Notes: generated from the letters alone by a model not told the origin. Positions 21,876-31,109 are shown, counted from the stretch's first letter. The stretch: 64,000 bases of DNA from Dyella sp. BiH032 (GCF_031954525.1 NZ_CP134867.1:4340001-4404000); one strand, 5' to 3'. Translations and numbers: made by a program.

Positions 21876-22613
21876 ATGACGCCACGCCGCCCCCTGACTG
21901 CCCGCCTGCTCCGTTCGATGGCCATTCTCGCGGTCGCCTGGCTGACGCTGAGCTGGTTCATGGTGCTGGTCCTGCGCTTTGTGCCGCCGTGGACATCGGC
22001 CGTGATGATGGAGCGCCGCCTCGGCGCGCTCGTCCGCGGCGAACGGGATTTCCACCTGCGCCATCGCTGGGTGCCCTGGTCCGAGGTATCGCCCTACGTG
22101 CCCATGGCGATGGTCGCCGGCGAGGACCAGAAATTTCCCTACCACCATGGCTTCGACTTCGATTCGATCCAGGACGCCATGGACGCCGCCGAGGATGGCA
22201 AACGCCTGCGCGGCGCCAGCACCATCAGCCAGCAGACCGCGAAGAACCTGTTCCTGTGGAACGGCCGCAGCTTCGTCCGCAAGGGACTGGAGGCGTATTT
22301 CACGGTGCTGATCGAGCTGACCTGGCCGAAACAGCGCATCCTCGAGGTGTACATGAACATCGCCGAGCTCGGCGACGGCGTCTACGGCGTAGGCGCGGCG
22401 AGCGATCAGTTCTTCAGGACGACGCCCTCGCGCCTGGGGCCCGCGCAGGCGGCACGACTCGCGGCGGTGCTGCCCAACCCCCGCCGCTTCAAGGCGGATC
22501 AGCCCAGCGCCTATGTCCTCAGCCGGGCTGGCTGGATCCAGCAGCAGATGGCGCAGCTGGGCGGCCCTGGCTACCTCCGCGGCGAGACACCGCCGGCGCG
22601 GCGCGGCCGTTGA
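21876..22613 (+). CDS. mtgA: Monofunctional biosynthetic peptidoglycan transglycosylase
   Basis: A 245-residue GT51 enzyme that polymerises lipid II into glycan strands on the periplasmic face of the inner membrane. One N-terminal membrane anchor lies at about 8-38. The catalytic glutamate is in AGEDQKFPYHHGFD, and the second conserved block is GASTISQQTAKNLFLW, followed by RKGLEAYFTVLIELTWPK and ILEVYMNIAELGDGVYGVG. There is no transpeptidase domain, and the length matches MtgA. It is divergent from hslO and lies 61 bases before the glycosyltransferase gene. Confidence 0.96.
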   Translation: MTPRRPLTARLLRSMAILAVAWLTLSWFMVLVLRFVPPWTSAVMMERRLGALVRGERDFHLRHRWVPWSEVSPYVPMAMVAGEDQKFPYHHGFDFDSIQDAMDAAEDGKRLRGASTISQQTAKNLFLWNGRSFVRKGLEAYFTVLIELTWPKQRILEVYMNIAELGDGVYGVGAASDQFFRTTPSRLGPAQAARLAAVLPNPRRFKADQPSAYVLSRAGWIQQQMAQLGGPGYLRGETPPARRGR

Positions 22614-22660
22614 GCATTCGGCGCTCGCCGGAAAGGTCAGCTAGCATGCGCGCACTTCCC

Positions 22661-22674
22661 GAACGGATCCGTTC
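22661..22674. repeat. Perfect 14-bp palindrome touching a start codon
   Basis: GAACGGATCCGTTC is a perfect palindrome that ends directly before the ATG of the glycosyltransferase. It occupies the place where a ribosome binding site would be, and none is seen. It may be a regulator site, a translation-blocking hairpin, or coincidence. Confidence 0.4.
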
Positions 22675-23610
22675 ATGCTGCGCCTGACCGTCGTCGTCCC
22701 CGCCTATAACGAGGCTGCCGTGCTGGAAACCTTCCACGCGCGCCTGTCGGACGTACTGGACGTACTCCCGCTCGAAGGGCGCGCGCTCTACGTAGACGAC
22801 GGCAGCGCCGACAGTACCTGGGACATCATCGCGTCGCTGGCTGCACGCGACGCCCGGGTGGAGGCGCTCAAGCTCTCGCGCAATTTCGGCAAGGAGGCGG
22901 CGATGACCGCGGGCCTGGACGAGGCCGATGGCGACGCCGTGGTGGTGATCGATGCGGATCTGCAGGACCCGCCGGAGCTGATCCCGGCCCTGGTCGAGCA
23001 ATGGCGAGCCGGCTATGACGTGGTGTACGCCACCCGCAGCGCGCGGGCCGGAGAGACCGGTTTCAAACGTTTCACCTCAGCTGCGTTCTACCGCACGATG
23101 GAGAAGCTCTCCGACACGCCGGTACCGCGCGACACCGGCGATTTCCGCCTGCTGTCCCGCCGCGCCCTGGACGCGCTGCGCCAGCTGCGAGAGCGCCAGC
23201 GGTTCATGAAGGGGCTGTTCGCCTGGATCGGCTACCGCCAGACCGCCGTCCGCTACGAGCGCGATCCGCGCCACGCCGGACGGACCAAGTGGAACTACTG
23301 GCGCCTGACCCAGCTGGCCATGGAGGGCATCACCTCGTTCTCCACCGCGCCCCTGCGCCTGGCTACCTGGACCGGCCTGAGCGCCTCGCTCCTGGCCTTC
23401 GTCTACGGTCTGTGGGTACTGACCAAGGCGCTGCTGTACGGCGATCCGGTGCGGGGCTATCCCACCCTGATGCTGGTGATCCTGTTCCTGGGCGGCGTGC
23501 AGTTGCTGGCGCTGGGGGTGATCGGCGAGTACCTGGGCCGCAACTATGCCGAGAGCAAGCAGCGGCCGCTGTACTTCGTGGAGGAACGGCGCTCTGCGGG
23601 CGGTCGCTGA
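22675..23610 (+). CDS. GtrB-like family 2 glycosyltransferase
   Basis: A 311-residue inner-membrane glycosyltransferase of the DPM1/GtrB type, which charges polyprenyl phosphate with a sugar. The GT-A domain has VVVPAYNEA, YVDDGSADST and the DxD-containing VIDADLQDP; family blocks LSRNFGKEAAMTAGL and DTGDFRLLSRRALDALR follow. Two C-terminal membrane segments at about 228-250 and 262-285 and the tail GEYLGRNYAESKQRPLYFV complete the typical architecture. It is not next to a GtrA flippase here; a GtrA gene exists at 61.6 kb. The sugar and acceptor cannot be inferred. No ribosome site is visible before the ATG. Confidence 0.9.
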   Translation: MLRLTVVVPAYNEAAVLETFHARLSDVLDVLPLEGRALYVDDGSADSTWDIIASLAARDARVEALKLSRNFGKEAAMTAGLDEADGDAVVVIDADLQDPPELIPALVEQWRAGYDVVYATRSARAGETGFKRFTSAAFYRTMEKLSDTPVPRDTGDFRLLSRRALDALRQLRERQRFMKGLFAWIGYRQTAVRYERDPRHAGRTKWNYWRLTQLAMEGITSFSTAPLRLATWTGLSASLLAFVYGLWVLTKALLYGDPVRGYPTLMLVILFLGGVQLLALGVIGEYLGRNYAESKQRPLYFVEERRSAGGR

Positions 23611-23705
23611 GGCCTGAGGCGCGGCTTCACGCTCTTGCTACACCTCCGTGGTGCCGCGGCGTTAGACTGGCCCTGCGATCGTCCACCTACCCTCGGAGGC
23701 TCGGC

Positions 23706-24137
23706 ATGCGCCAGGTCAGGTATCTGCTGGACAGCAAGGGACACGATGTTTTCAGCATCGGCGAGGACGCCACCGTACTGGATGCGATCAAGCACATGGC
23801 CGAACGACGGGTCGGCGCCTTGCTGGTCATGCGCGGCGACAATCTCGTGGGGATCATTTCCGAGCGCGACTACGCGCGCAAAGTGATCCTCGCGGGCCGC
23901 TCCTCCGCCGAGACTCCGGTGACCACGATCATGAGCAGCCCGGTGCTCACCGTCGCTCCCGACACCGACGTCGAATACTGCATGCGCCTGTGCACCGACA
24001 GCCGCATCCGCCACCTGCCGGTGGTGCACGACAGCCGCGTGGTTGGCGTGATCTCGATCGGCGACCTGGTGAAGGCGGTGATCGAGGAACAGGCCGAACA
24101 GATCGATCATCTCGAGCAGTACATCGCCGGACGCTGA
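23706..24137 (+). CDS. CBS-domain pair protein
   Basis: A 143-residue protein made almost only of two CBS domains (about 8-65 and 73-130), recognised by DATVLDAIKHMAERRVGALLV, GDNLVGIISERDYARKV, MSSPVLTVAPDTDVEYCM and DSRVVGVISIGDLVKAV. Such pairs bind adenosyl nucleotides and act as energy or redox sensors. GGAGG seven bases before the ATG supports this start; an in-frame extension further upstream lies within the glycosyltransferase gene. The partner protein is unknown. Confidence 0.92.
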   Translation: MRQVRYLLDSKGHDVFSIGEDATVLDAIKHMAERRVGALLVMRGDNLVGIISERDYARKVILAGRSSAETPVTTIMSSPVLTVAPDTDVEYCMRLCTDSRIRHLPVVHDSRVVGVISIGDLVKAVIEEQAEQIDHLEQYIAGR

Positions 24138-24149
24138 CGCGGCGGATCG

Positions 24150-25454
24150 TCAGGCTTTGGCCGGGCCTTGCGCCGCCGTGCCCGTCGCTGGCGACTCCGG
24201 CGCGAGATCCGGGGCATGCCCAGCGCGGCGCGCGATCAAGGCGGCGAGCGCGGAAATGGCGACGCCGATGGACGCCATGCCGGCCATCGTCGCGCCGAGC
24301 ATTCCCAATAGGTTGACGCCGCCGGTAACCACGAAGTCCCCGAAGCGCCACACCGCCGTCTCCACGAAGTTCTTGCCCTTGTAGCGCGTCTCCCGCGGCA
24401 CGCGCGTGTAGAGCGCGTCCTGCGCCGGCTTCGTCATGCCGTAAGCGAAGGCGCGCGATCCCACCATCGTCACGGCCAGCATCGGTACCGCATAGCCGAA
24501 CAGCTCGACCTGCCCCGACCCTACCAGCGCGAGCCCCAGCAGCAGGACCAGATTTACCAGTGCGGGCACGACCAGGCCCCAGCCAGCGCCGTGGCGCGTC
24601 ATCAGCCAGCGGGTCACCGTGAGCTGCAAGACCGCGCCGATGAGATTGGTATAGAGATCGATGTCGTTGTAGAACGCTGTGCGTGCGATCTTGTCCGCGA
24701 TATGGGCCTTCGTGTAGTCGGCCATCAACGCGTAGGCCAGCGTGCCGATGCCGTCGCCCAGCAGCATCAATACCGCCATGTAGCGCAGGAATGGCCGTGA
24801 CCACAGCTCCCTGACGCCGGCCCACAGCGAACCGCCCACCGGTTCGCCGTCCTCCTGCCGCCAGCCTTGCTGGCCGGAGAGGAACAGCAACAGCGCCAGC
24901 GCCAGCAACAAGGCGACCGCCGACACCACCAGCAGCGGAGCGACCCCCAGCCACTGGACCAGGTACTTGGTGAGGATAGGCCCCACTACCGCGCCGGCCA
25001 TGCCGCCCAGCGCGATCAGCGAGAACACCTGCCGCGCCTGGCTGCTGTCGAAGATGTCCGCCATGAAGCTCCAGAACAGCGACACCACGAACAGGTTGAA
25101 CACGCTGACCCACACGTAGAACACCACGCCCAGCTCGCGTGCACCGATCTGGTCCTGCGCGACGAACGCCGGCACGAAAGCGAACAGGCAAAGCGCAAAG
25201 AAGCAATAGCTCCAGCCCAGCAGTCGCTTGCGCGGAAACCGCGCCACCAGCATGCCGAACACGGGGGTGAGCAGGAGCATTACCAGGAACACGGCGCCGT
25301 AGAACAGCGGCAGCGACTGCGATCCGACCGCCCCGCTGAGCTGGTCCCGGACCGGCCGGATGATGTAGTAAGCCGCCATCACGAAGAAGAACGCCAGCGC
25401 CGACAACGCGGGGGCATGGGCCTGACCGGTCTGGGCATCTCGGGATGGATTCAC
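24150..25454 (-). CDS. MFS transporter resembling NTP/NDP exchange carriers
   Basis: A protein of about 434 residues with around 12 hydrophobic segments. The N-terminal block ALAFFFVMAAYYIIRPVRDQ and the segments SVFNLFVVSLFWSFMADIFD and KGKNFVETAVWRFGD resemble the MFS branch related to ATP/ADP (TLC-type) translocases found in free-living proteobacteria. Transport of nucleotides is not established for those members, so the substrate is left open. The GTG at 25454 is chosen as start because it has AGGA upstream and gives a normal N-terminus; an ATG at 25529 would overlap the divergent gene. It converges with the CBS protein, 12 bases apart. Confidence 0.82.
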   Translation of the reverse strand: MNPSRDAQTGQAHAPALSALAFFFVMAAYYIIRPVRDQLSGAVGSQSLPLFYGAVFLVMLLLTPVFGMLVARFPRKRLLGWSYCFFALCLFAFVPAFVAQDQIGARELGVVFYVWVSVFNLFVVSLFWSFMADIFDSSQARQVFSLIALGGMAGAVVGPILTKYLVQWLGVAPLLVVSAVALLLALALLLFLSGQQGWRQEDGEPVGGSLWAGVRELWSRPFLRYMAVLMLLGDGIGTLAYALMADYTKAHIADKIARTAFYNDIDLYTNLIGAVLQLTVTRWLMTRHGAGWGLVVPALVNLVLLLGLALVGSGQVELFGYAVPMLAVTMVGSRAFAYGMTKPAQDALYTRVPRETRYKGKNFVETAVWRFGDFVVTGGVNLLGMLGATMAGMASIGVAISALAALIARRAGHAPDLAPESPATGTAAQGPAKA

Positions 25455-25527
25455 GGGGAGCGATCCTGCTGAGGTCGCGCGAAGACTAACATGTGCCCAT
25501 GACCCGTCTTGGCGCGAGGGGGAGCGC

Positions 25528-27129
25528 ATGGGCTATGACTACGTCATCGTCGGCGGCGGCTCGGCCGGCTGCGTACTGGCCAACCGGCTCAGCGCCCGTC
25601 CCGGCAAGCGCGTCCTGCTGCTGGAAGCCGGGCCGCGCGACTGGAATCCGCTGATCCATATGCCGGCGGGCATTGCCAAGCTGGTCGGCGACCATCGCGG
25701 CCTCGCGCGGCTTTATGGCAGCCATCGCATCAACTGGGGTTACCGCACCGAGCCGGAACCACAATTAATGCATCGCCGCCTCTGGTGGCCGCGCGGCAAG
25801 ACCCTGGGCGGCTCCAGCGCGATCAACGCGATGTGCTACATCCGGGGCGTCCCCGCGGACTACGACAGTTGGGCGACCGCCACCGGCGACGACCGCTGGC
25901 GCTGGGACGCGGTACTGCCGTGGTTCCTGCGCAGCGAAGACAACCATCGAGGCGCCGGCCCATGGCATGGCGTCGGCGGACCGCTGGGCGTCGACGACCT
26001 GCGCTTCCACAGCGAACTCTCGGACGCGTTCGTCGCTGCCGGTGTCGAGGCGGGCTACCCCCGCAACACGGATTTCAACGGCGAGCGCCAGGACGGCTTC
26101 GGGCTCTATCAAGTCACTCAGCGCGACGGCGCACGCTGCTCCGCCGCCGCCGCTTATCTCCGGCCCGTGATGACACGCCCCAACCTGCGGGTGCGCACGG
26201 GCGCCCTGGTTCAGCGCATCCTGATCGAAGGCGGCCGGGCGACGGGCGTACAGGTGGGTCGCGAACGCATCGAGGCGGGCGAAATCATCGTCGCCGCGGG
26301 CGCCGTCAACACGCCGCAGCTGCTGATGCTCTCGGGCATCGGCCCGGCGGACCACTTGCGCGACCACGGCATCGCGGTCGTCCTCGATCAGCCTCACGTC
26401 GGCGCGCATCTGCAGGACCATCTGGACATCTGCACAGTAGTCGGCACGAGCAGCCGCGCCACCTTCGACCATCTCAACGACCTCGCCGTGGCCTGGCGCT
26501 ACGCGCGCCGCCGCGACGGCATCGGCACCTCGAACGCGGCCGAGGCGGGCGGCTTCGTACGCAGCCGCTTCGCGCCCGATGCGCGCTGCGACATCCAGTT
26601 CCATTTCATCCCGGCGCAGCTGGACGATCACGGCGCCCGCGCCCTGCCCGGCCGCGGCTACACGGTCCACGCTTGCTACCTGCATCCGCACAGCCGCGGC
26701 AGGCTGCGGCTGCGCTCCGCGAACCCGGCCGCACCGGTCGCCATCCATGCCAACTATCTTGGGGACCCCGCCGGTCACGATCTGCGGATGATGATCGAGG
26801 CCGCGCGGCTGTCCCGGGAGATTCTCGCCCAGCCATCCTTCGACGCATTCCGCGGCGAGCCGGTGCAGCCGGCCCGTGTGCTGCAAAGCGACGACGAATA
26901 CGCGGACTTCGTCCGCCGCCGCGCCGAAACCATTTACCACCCCGTGGGTACCTGCCGCATGGGGCGCGCAGGCGAAGGCGTGGTGGACAGCGAGCTACGG
27001 GTGCAGGGCGTGGCAGGTCTGCGCGTGGTGGATGCCTCGGTGATGCCTGCGCTCGTCACGGGCAACACCAATGCGCCGACCATCATGATCGCCGAGCGCG
27101 CCGCCGCGCTGATGCTCGGTGACGGCTGA
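25528..27129 (+). CDS. GMC family oxidoreductase (choline dehydrogenase-like)
   Basis: A 533-residue FAD-dependent alcohol dehydrogenase of the GMC family. The Rossmann motif is IVGGGSAGCVLANRLS near the N-terminus, followed by LLLEAGP. The GMC signatures are seen in RGKTLGGSSAINAMCYIRG and GAVNTPQLLMLSGIGP. The C-terminal catalytic region has YHPVGTCRMG and VVDASVMPALVTGNTNAPT, including the active-site His of the first and the Asn of the second. AGGGGGAG stands before the ATG. No betaine-aldehyde dehydrogenase or transporter gene is adjacent, so choline as substrate is not supported; a primary alcohol is the broad expectation. Confidence 0.93.
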   Translation: MGYDYVIVGGGSAGCVLANRLSARPGKRVLLLEAGPRDWNPLIHMPAGIAKLVGDHRGLARLYGSHRINWGYRTEPEPQLMHRRLWWPRGKTLGGSSAINAMCYIRGVPADYDSWATATGDDRWRWDAVLPWFLRSEDNHRGAGPWHGVGGPLGVDDLRFHSELSDAFVAAGVEAGYPRNTDFNGERQDGFGLYQVTQRDGARCSAAAAYLRPVMTRPNLRVRTGALVQRILIEGGRATGVQVGRERIEAGEIIVAAGAVNTPQLLMLSGIGPADHLRDHGIAVVLDQPHVGAHLQDHLDICTVVGTSSRATFDHLNDLAVAWRYARRRDGIGTSNAAEAGGFVRSRFAPDARCDIQFHFIPAQLDDHGARALPGRGYTVHACYLHPHSRGRLRLRSANPAAPVAIHANYLGDPAGHDLRMMIEAARLSREILAQPSFDAFRGEPVQPARVLQSDDEYADFVRRRAETIYHPVGTCRMGRAGEGVVDSELRVQGVAGLRVVDASVMPALVTGNTNAPTIMIAERAAALMLGDG

Positions 27130-29052
27130 TCACGCCACCGCCGGCTCCGTCGGCAACGTGCAATGCAGGCTGGCGCTGATCAGCCGCAGCAGCTGGGCTT
27201 CGTCACTGGTCACCGTGCCGTCGGCCCGGGCTGCACGCAACAGCCCCTGTACGACGAGCTCCTTGCCCGTCGGGTCGAGGCGATCCAGTTCGTCCAGGGC
27301 GCGATCGAACATGTCCTGCCACAGCGCCGGAACGGCGGGCCAGACCAGCGTTTCGCCAGGCAGGGCTTCCTGCATGGCCAGCCACCACGCCTGCCGCGCC
27401 TGCGCTTCGCTGGTGCTGCCGTGGCAGGCCAGCACGGCGCAGACCAGCGCATAACTCTCGCGGCAGGCATGGAGCTTGAGCGCTTCCATCGGTGCCGCTG
27501 GCGTCCCGACTGCCGGCTCGCGCAACTGCGCGCGCAGCAGGCGCATGAGGGCGTACTCCTGGAGTTCCATGCGCCCGTCCGCCCGCACCAGTTGATCAGC
27601 GGCATGCACGAGCGCTCCGCGGCGCGCCGGCGGCAGCTTCCGCAGCGAGGGCATGGCGAGCGCGAGCAGCAGCTGGCGAAGCTTCAACGGCAGCCCGCCG
27701 ACGGTGTCGGCCGTCGTCTTTGCCTGCGCGGCCACGGCGTCGCCCAGGATCGCCGCGACGAGCGCTCCCTGCCTGTCGCGCAGCGCCCATTCCGGCGAGA
27801 GCGCATAGGCCAGTACCAAGCCCTGCGCGGCCTCGGGGTCGCGGGCCGCGTCCACGAGTTCGGGCGGGAGCGTCTCCTTGGAGAGGGCGCGGAGAGACGG
27901 GGCGGTCCCTGCCGAGGGCGCGGCGCCGAAGCGCGTGTAGAGGCCGAGGCTTTCCGGCGGCGCCATGCTTCTGGGCGACGCCGAGCGGAGGTTGTCGTCG
28001 CCCGACTCGTCGTGCGCGGAAAGGCTGGCGGCATAGCGGGCGGCGAACCGTTTCAGTGCGGTCGCACTGAAGCCGGGCTCGAGCGCACGGACGCGCTCCA
28101 GCAGCGGCGGATGGGTGGCGAACCATCGGCGAGGCTCGTCACCCTCGGCGAACAGCATGTGCGCGAGCTCGCCCCGGCGGCCCGAACACAGGTAGGAGCC
28201 CTCCTGGATCGACGCCACTTTCTTCAGCGCCCCGGCAAGGCCATCGCTTTGCCGCGTGAATTGCAACGCCGAGGCGTCGGCGAGCGACTCGCGCGAACGG
28301 CTCAGCGCCGCCTGGATCATCCGACCGGCGAGGAGGCCCACGTAGCCGATCGCCATCAGCGCGGCCCCCAAGGCCAGGAAGTGGACGCCCGGGCGGACAT
28401 CGCGGCGACGACCCAGGTCGTCCGTATCCTCATACGCGTCGAGCATGCGCCGCCCCAGGATGCCCAGCGCCTGGATGCCGAAGAGCAGGCCCATGATGCG
28501 GATGTTCATCCGCATGTCGCCGTTGAGCACGTGGCTCAACTCGTGCCCGATCACACCTTGCAGTTCGTCGCGGTTGAGGTGGTCCAGGCAGCCCTGGGTC
28601 ACGCAGATCGCGGCGTCCCGTGGTTCCAGACCGGCCGCGAACGCATTGATGCCGGCCTCGTCGGGCATGAGATAGATGGCCGGTGCCGGCACGCCCGCGG
28701 CAATGGCCATTTCCTCGACGACGTTGCGGAGGCGGCGCAGCCGCGGATCGTCGGGTTCGGCCGGCACACGCTCAGCGTCCACTGAGGCGGCGACGGCCCG
28801 GCCGCCGGCGGAGAGGCTGCGCATGCGATGGAACGAGCAGGCCAGGATGCCGCCGGCCACGACCGCGGTCACGACGACCAGCAGCTTTCCCCCGAGGTGA
28901 GGCGTTCCGATGAGGAACGCCGAGTGGACGCACCACAGCATCCAGACCACCGCATCGACCAGCGCGACGATCACCAGCAAGGCGAGCGCGAACAGCAGCG
29001 CCAGCTTGCGGCTGGCCTCGCGCTGCCGTGCCTGCTCTGCGAAGAAGTCCAC
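27130..29052 (-). CDS. M48 family membrane metalloprotease
   Basis: A 640-residue zinc protease. Two membrane segments lie at about 17-40 and 56-75, then a peptidase domain with the zinc motif HELSH (H170, E171, H174) in GVIGHELSHVLNGD, followed by two more hydrophobic segments near 187-200 and 220-245 and RSRESLADASALQFT, which supplies the third ligand. This resembles HtpX-type enzymes, but the C-terminal half (about 350-640) is a long helical domain not found in HtpX. It starts with GTG, with AGGA eight bases upstream, and lies 35 bases after lemA, with which it forms an operon. LemA-M48 pairing is common in proteobacteria. Confidence 0.9.
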   Translation of the reverse strand: MDFFAEQARQREASRKLALLFALALLVIVALVDAVVWMLWCVHSAFLIGTPHLGGKLLVVVTAVVAGGILACSFHRMRSLSAGGRAVAASVDAERVPAEPDDPRLRRLRNVVEEMAIAAGVPAPAIYLMPDEAGINAFAAGLEPRDAAICVTQGCLDHLNRDELQGVIGHELSHVLNGDMRMNIRIMGLLFGIQALGILGRRMLDAYEDTDDLGRRRDVRPGVHFLALGAALMAIGYVGLLAGRMIQAALSRSRESLADASALQFTRQSDGLAGALKKVASIQEGSYLCSGRRGELAHMLFAEGDEPRRWFATHPPLLERVRALEPGFSATALKRFAARYAASLSAHDESGDDNLRSASPRSMAPPESLGLYTRFGAAPSAGTAPSLRALSKETLPPELVDAARDPEAAQGLVLAYALSPEWALRDRQGALVAAILGDAVAAQAKTTADTVGGLPLKLRQLLLALAMPSLRKLPPARRGALVHAADQLVRADGRMELQEYALMRLLRAQLREPAVGTPAAPMEALKLHACRESYALVCAVLACHGSTSEAQARQAWWLAMQEALPGETLVWPAVPALWQDMFDRALDELDRLDPTGKELVVQGLLRAARADGTVTSDEAQLLRLISASLHCTLPTEPAVA

Positions 29053-29087
29053 GCTTCAGTCCTGGCGAGCGGCGCCGATAGAACGAC

Positions 29088-29675
29088 TCAGGCGAACGAA
29101 ACCTTGGGCGCTTCGCGCGCAGCCGCTTTTTCGAGCTGCAGCGGTTCGGCGGCCACGAAGCCGTAACGGCCGGCGATCAGCGAACCGGGGAACATTTCGC
29201 GCTTGTTGTTGTAAAGCATGACGGCATCGTTGAACGCCTGCCGTGCGAAGGCCACGCGGTTCTCGGTGGAACTCAGTTCCTCCGAAAGCTGCGCCATCGT
29301 CTGGTTGGCCTTGAGGTCGGGATAGGACTCGCTCACCGCGAACAGCCGCCCGAGGCTCTGGGTCAGCGCGTTCTCCGCGCCGGACAGTTGTTGCATGGCG
29401 GCACCGTCGCCGGGGCTCGCCTTGGCGCCGGCCAGACCGTCGACGGCGGCCTGGCGGGCTCGGATCACGGCCTCGAGCGTCTCGCGTTCGTGAGCGAGGT
29501 ACGCCTTGGCGGTCTCGACCAGGTTCGGGATGAGGTCGTGCCGCCGGGTGAGCTGTACGTCGATCTGCGCGAAGGCATTCTTGAAGCCGTTCCGCCCGGC
29601 TACCAGTCCGTTGTAGACCGACACGAAGTACACGACAATCAGAACGGCTACGGCCAGAAGCACCAGCAAGCCCAT
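29088..29675 (-). CDS. lemA: LemA family protein
   Basis: A protein of 195 residues with one N-terminal membrane segment (GLLVLLAVAVLIVVYFVSVY) and a helical cytoplasmic or periplasmic bundle. Characteristic LemA blocks are YNGLVAGRNGFKNAFAQIDV, RHDLIPNLVETAKAYLAHE, ENALTQSLGRLFAVSESYPD and FNDAVMLYNNKREMFPG. The ATG at 29675 is preferred over that at 29681 because AGGGGA lies six bases before it. It is the first gene of a two-gene operon with the M48 protease and is divergent from the beta-lactamase-like gene. Function of the family is not settled. Confidence 0.93.
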   Translation of the reverse strand: MGLLVLLAVAVLIVVYFVSVYNGLVAGRNGFKNAFAQIDVQLTRRHDLIPNLVETAKAYLAHERETLEAVIRARQAAVDGLAGAKASPGDGAAMQQLSGAENALTQSLGRLFAVSESYPDLKANQTMAQLSEELSSTENRVAFARQAFNDAVMLYNNKREMFPGSLIAGRYGFVAAEPLQLEKAAAREAPKVSFA

Positions 29676-29727
29676 CGTCATTCCCCTGTTCCCGGCGCCG
29701 CCGGCGCCGATACCACGCCAGAGTAAC

Positions 29728-31086
29728 ATGCAGTTTCGCAAGATCTCCCTGTCGGTCGTCGGTGCACTGGGATTCGCCGCCGGGCCGCTTTTCGCGCAGA
29801 CGGCGCCCACGCCGACACCTGCGACGCCGGTGCCGACGCAATCCCAGGTATCCATGCAAAGCGCCAGTTCCGCGGCGCAGCACCTGCCCGACGACCGCGT
29901 GAAAGCCACGCTCGCCGCCTACAAGGACTGGCTCGAGAAACTGGACCAGCGGCATGCCGTGGCCGGTCTGGCGACGGCCGTCGTGGTGGACAACAAGGTG
30001 GTGTTCGAACACACCCTCGGCTATGCCAATGCCACCACGCAGGAGCCGGTGACGCCGGAGACGGTATTCCGTCTGGCCTCGCTATCGAAGGCGTTCGCCA
30101 CCGCGGTCGCCGGCGTGCTCGTCAACGACGGCCGCTTCAGCTGGGACACCAAGCTCGCCGACGTGCTGCCGTTCTTCAAGCTCAAGGACGCCGCGGCTGC
30201 CGAGAAGGCCACCGTGCGCGACATCCTCGGGCAGCGGCTCGGCCTTCCGCGCAATACCTACGACAACATGCTCGAAGGCGACGTCTCCTACGAGGAGCTC
30301 GTCCGCAAGCTCGACGAAGTGAACATGACCTGCGGCGTCGGTCAGTGCTATGGCTATCAGAACGTGGCCTTCAGCATGATCGGCGACGTCATTTATTCGA
30401 TGACCGGCGATTTCTTCTACCGGCAGGTGGACAAGCGCATCTTCTTCCCGCTGGGCATGAAGACCGCGAGCTACGGCCGCGAAGGACTGGAATCCAGCGC
30501 AAGCTGGGCACGCCCGCACCGTCCCGCCGGTGCCGGCAACTGGCGCCCGTTCGAGCCGAAGGAAGCGTATTACCGCGTCGCGCCCGCCGCCGGCGTCAAC
30601 GCCAGCCTGCGCGACATGGAGCAGTGGCTGATCGCGCAGATGGGCGGACGCCCGGACGTGCTCCCGCCCGCACTGTTGGAGACGCTGCACACCCCCGAAG
30701 TGACGACGCCGGTCGAGCTGCGCTCCACCCCGTGGCGCCGCGAACGGCTTACCTCGGCGTCCTACGCGCTGGGCTGGCGCGTCTTCCAGTACGGCGGCGA
30801 GACGCTGATCTTCCACGCCGGCGCAGTCGAGGGCTATCGCACCATGATCGGCTTCTTCCCCAAGTACCGCACCGGTGTGGTGACCATGTGGAATTCGGCC
30901 AGCCCCATGCCCTCGGGCCTGATGCCGATGGTGTTCGACAGCATGCTCGGCCTGGAACACGTGGACTGGGCCGGCGTGGAAAGCGAAGCGCCCGCCGTCG
31001 CGAGCACCAAGCCCGCGGCCAAGGGCAAGGCCCGGCGCAGCGGGGGCTCGAAGGCCGCCTCGAGCAAACGCGGGCACCGGCGCTGA
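29728..31086 (+). CDS. Class C beta-lactamase-like serine hydrolase
   Basis: A 452-residue exported protein of the serine beta-lactamase/DD-peptidase fold. The signal peptide is about 1-23 (cleavage near LFAQ). A Thr/Pro/Gln linker of roughly 25 residues precedes the catalytic domain. Active-site motifs are SLSK (S118, K121), YQN (Y210, N212) and HAG in IFHAGAVEGYRT. The family includes AmpC enzymes, peptidases and esterases, so resistance should not be assumed. The last 30 residues are rich in Lys, Arg and Ser and might bind nucleic acid, LPS or the cell wall. It is divergent from lemA and followed by a clear terminator. Confidence 0.9.
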   Translation: MQFRKISLSVVGALGFAAGPLFAQTAPTPTPATPVPTQSQVSMQSASSAAQHLPDDRVKATLAAYKDWLEKLDQRHAVAGLATAVVVDNKVVFEHTLGYANATTQEPVTPETVFRLASLSKAFATAVAGVLVNDGRFSWDTKLADVLPFFKLKDAAAAEKATVRDILGQRLGLPRNTYDNMLEGDVSYEELVRKLDEVNMTCGVGQCYGYQNVAFSMIGDVIYSMTGDFFYRQVDKRIFFPLGMKTASYGREGLESSASWARPHRPAGAGNWRPFEPKEAYYRVAPAAGVNASLRDMEQWLIAQMGGRPDVLPPALLETLHTPEVTTPVELRSTPWRRERLTSASYALGWRVFQYGGETLIFHAGAVEGYRTMIGFFPKYRTGVVTMWNSASPMPSGLMPMVFDSMLGLEHVDWAGVESEAPAVASTKPAAKGKARRSGGSKAASSKRGHRR

Positions 31087-31109
31087 GCCGGGAACGCCTG
31101 GCCCATCGA

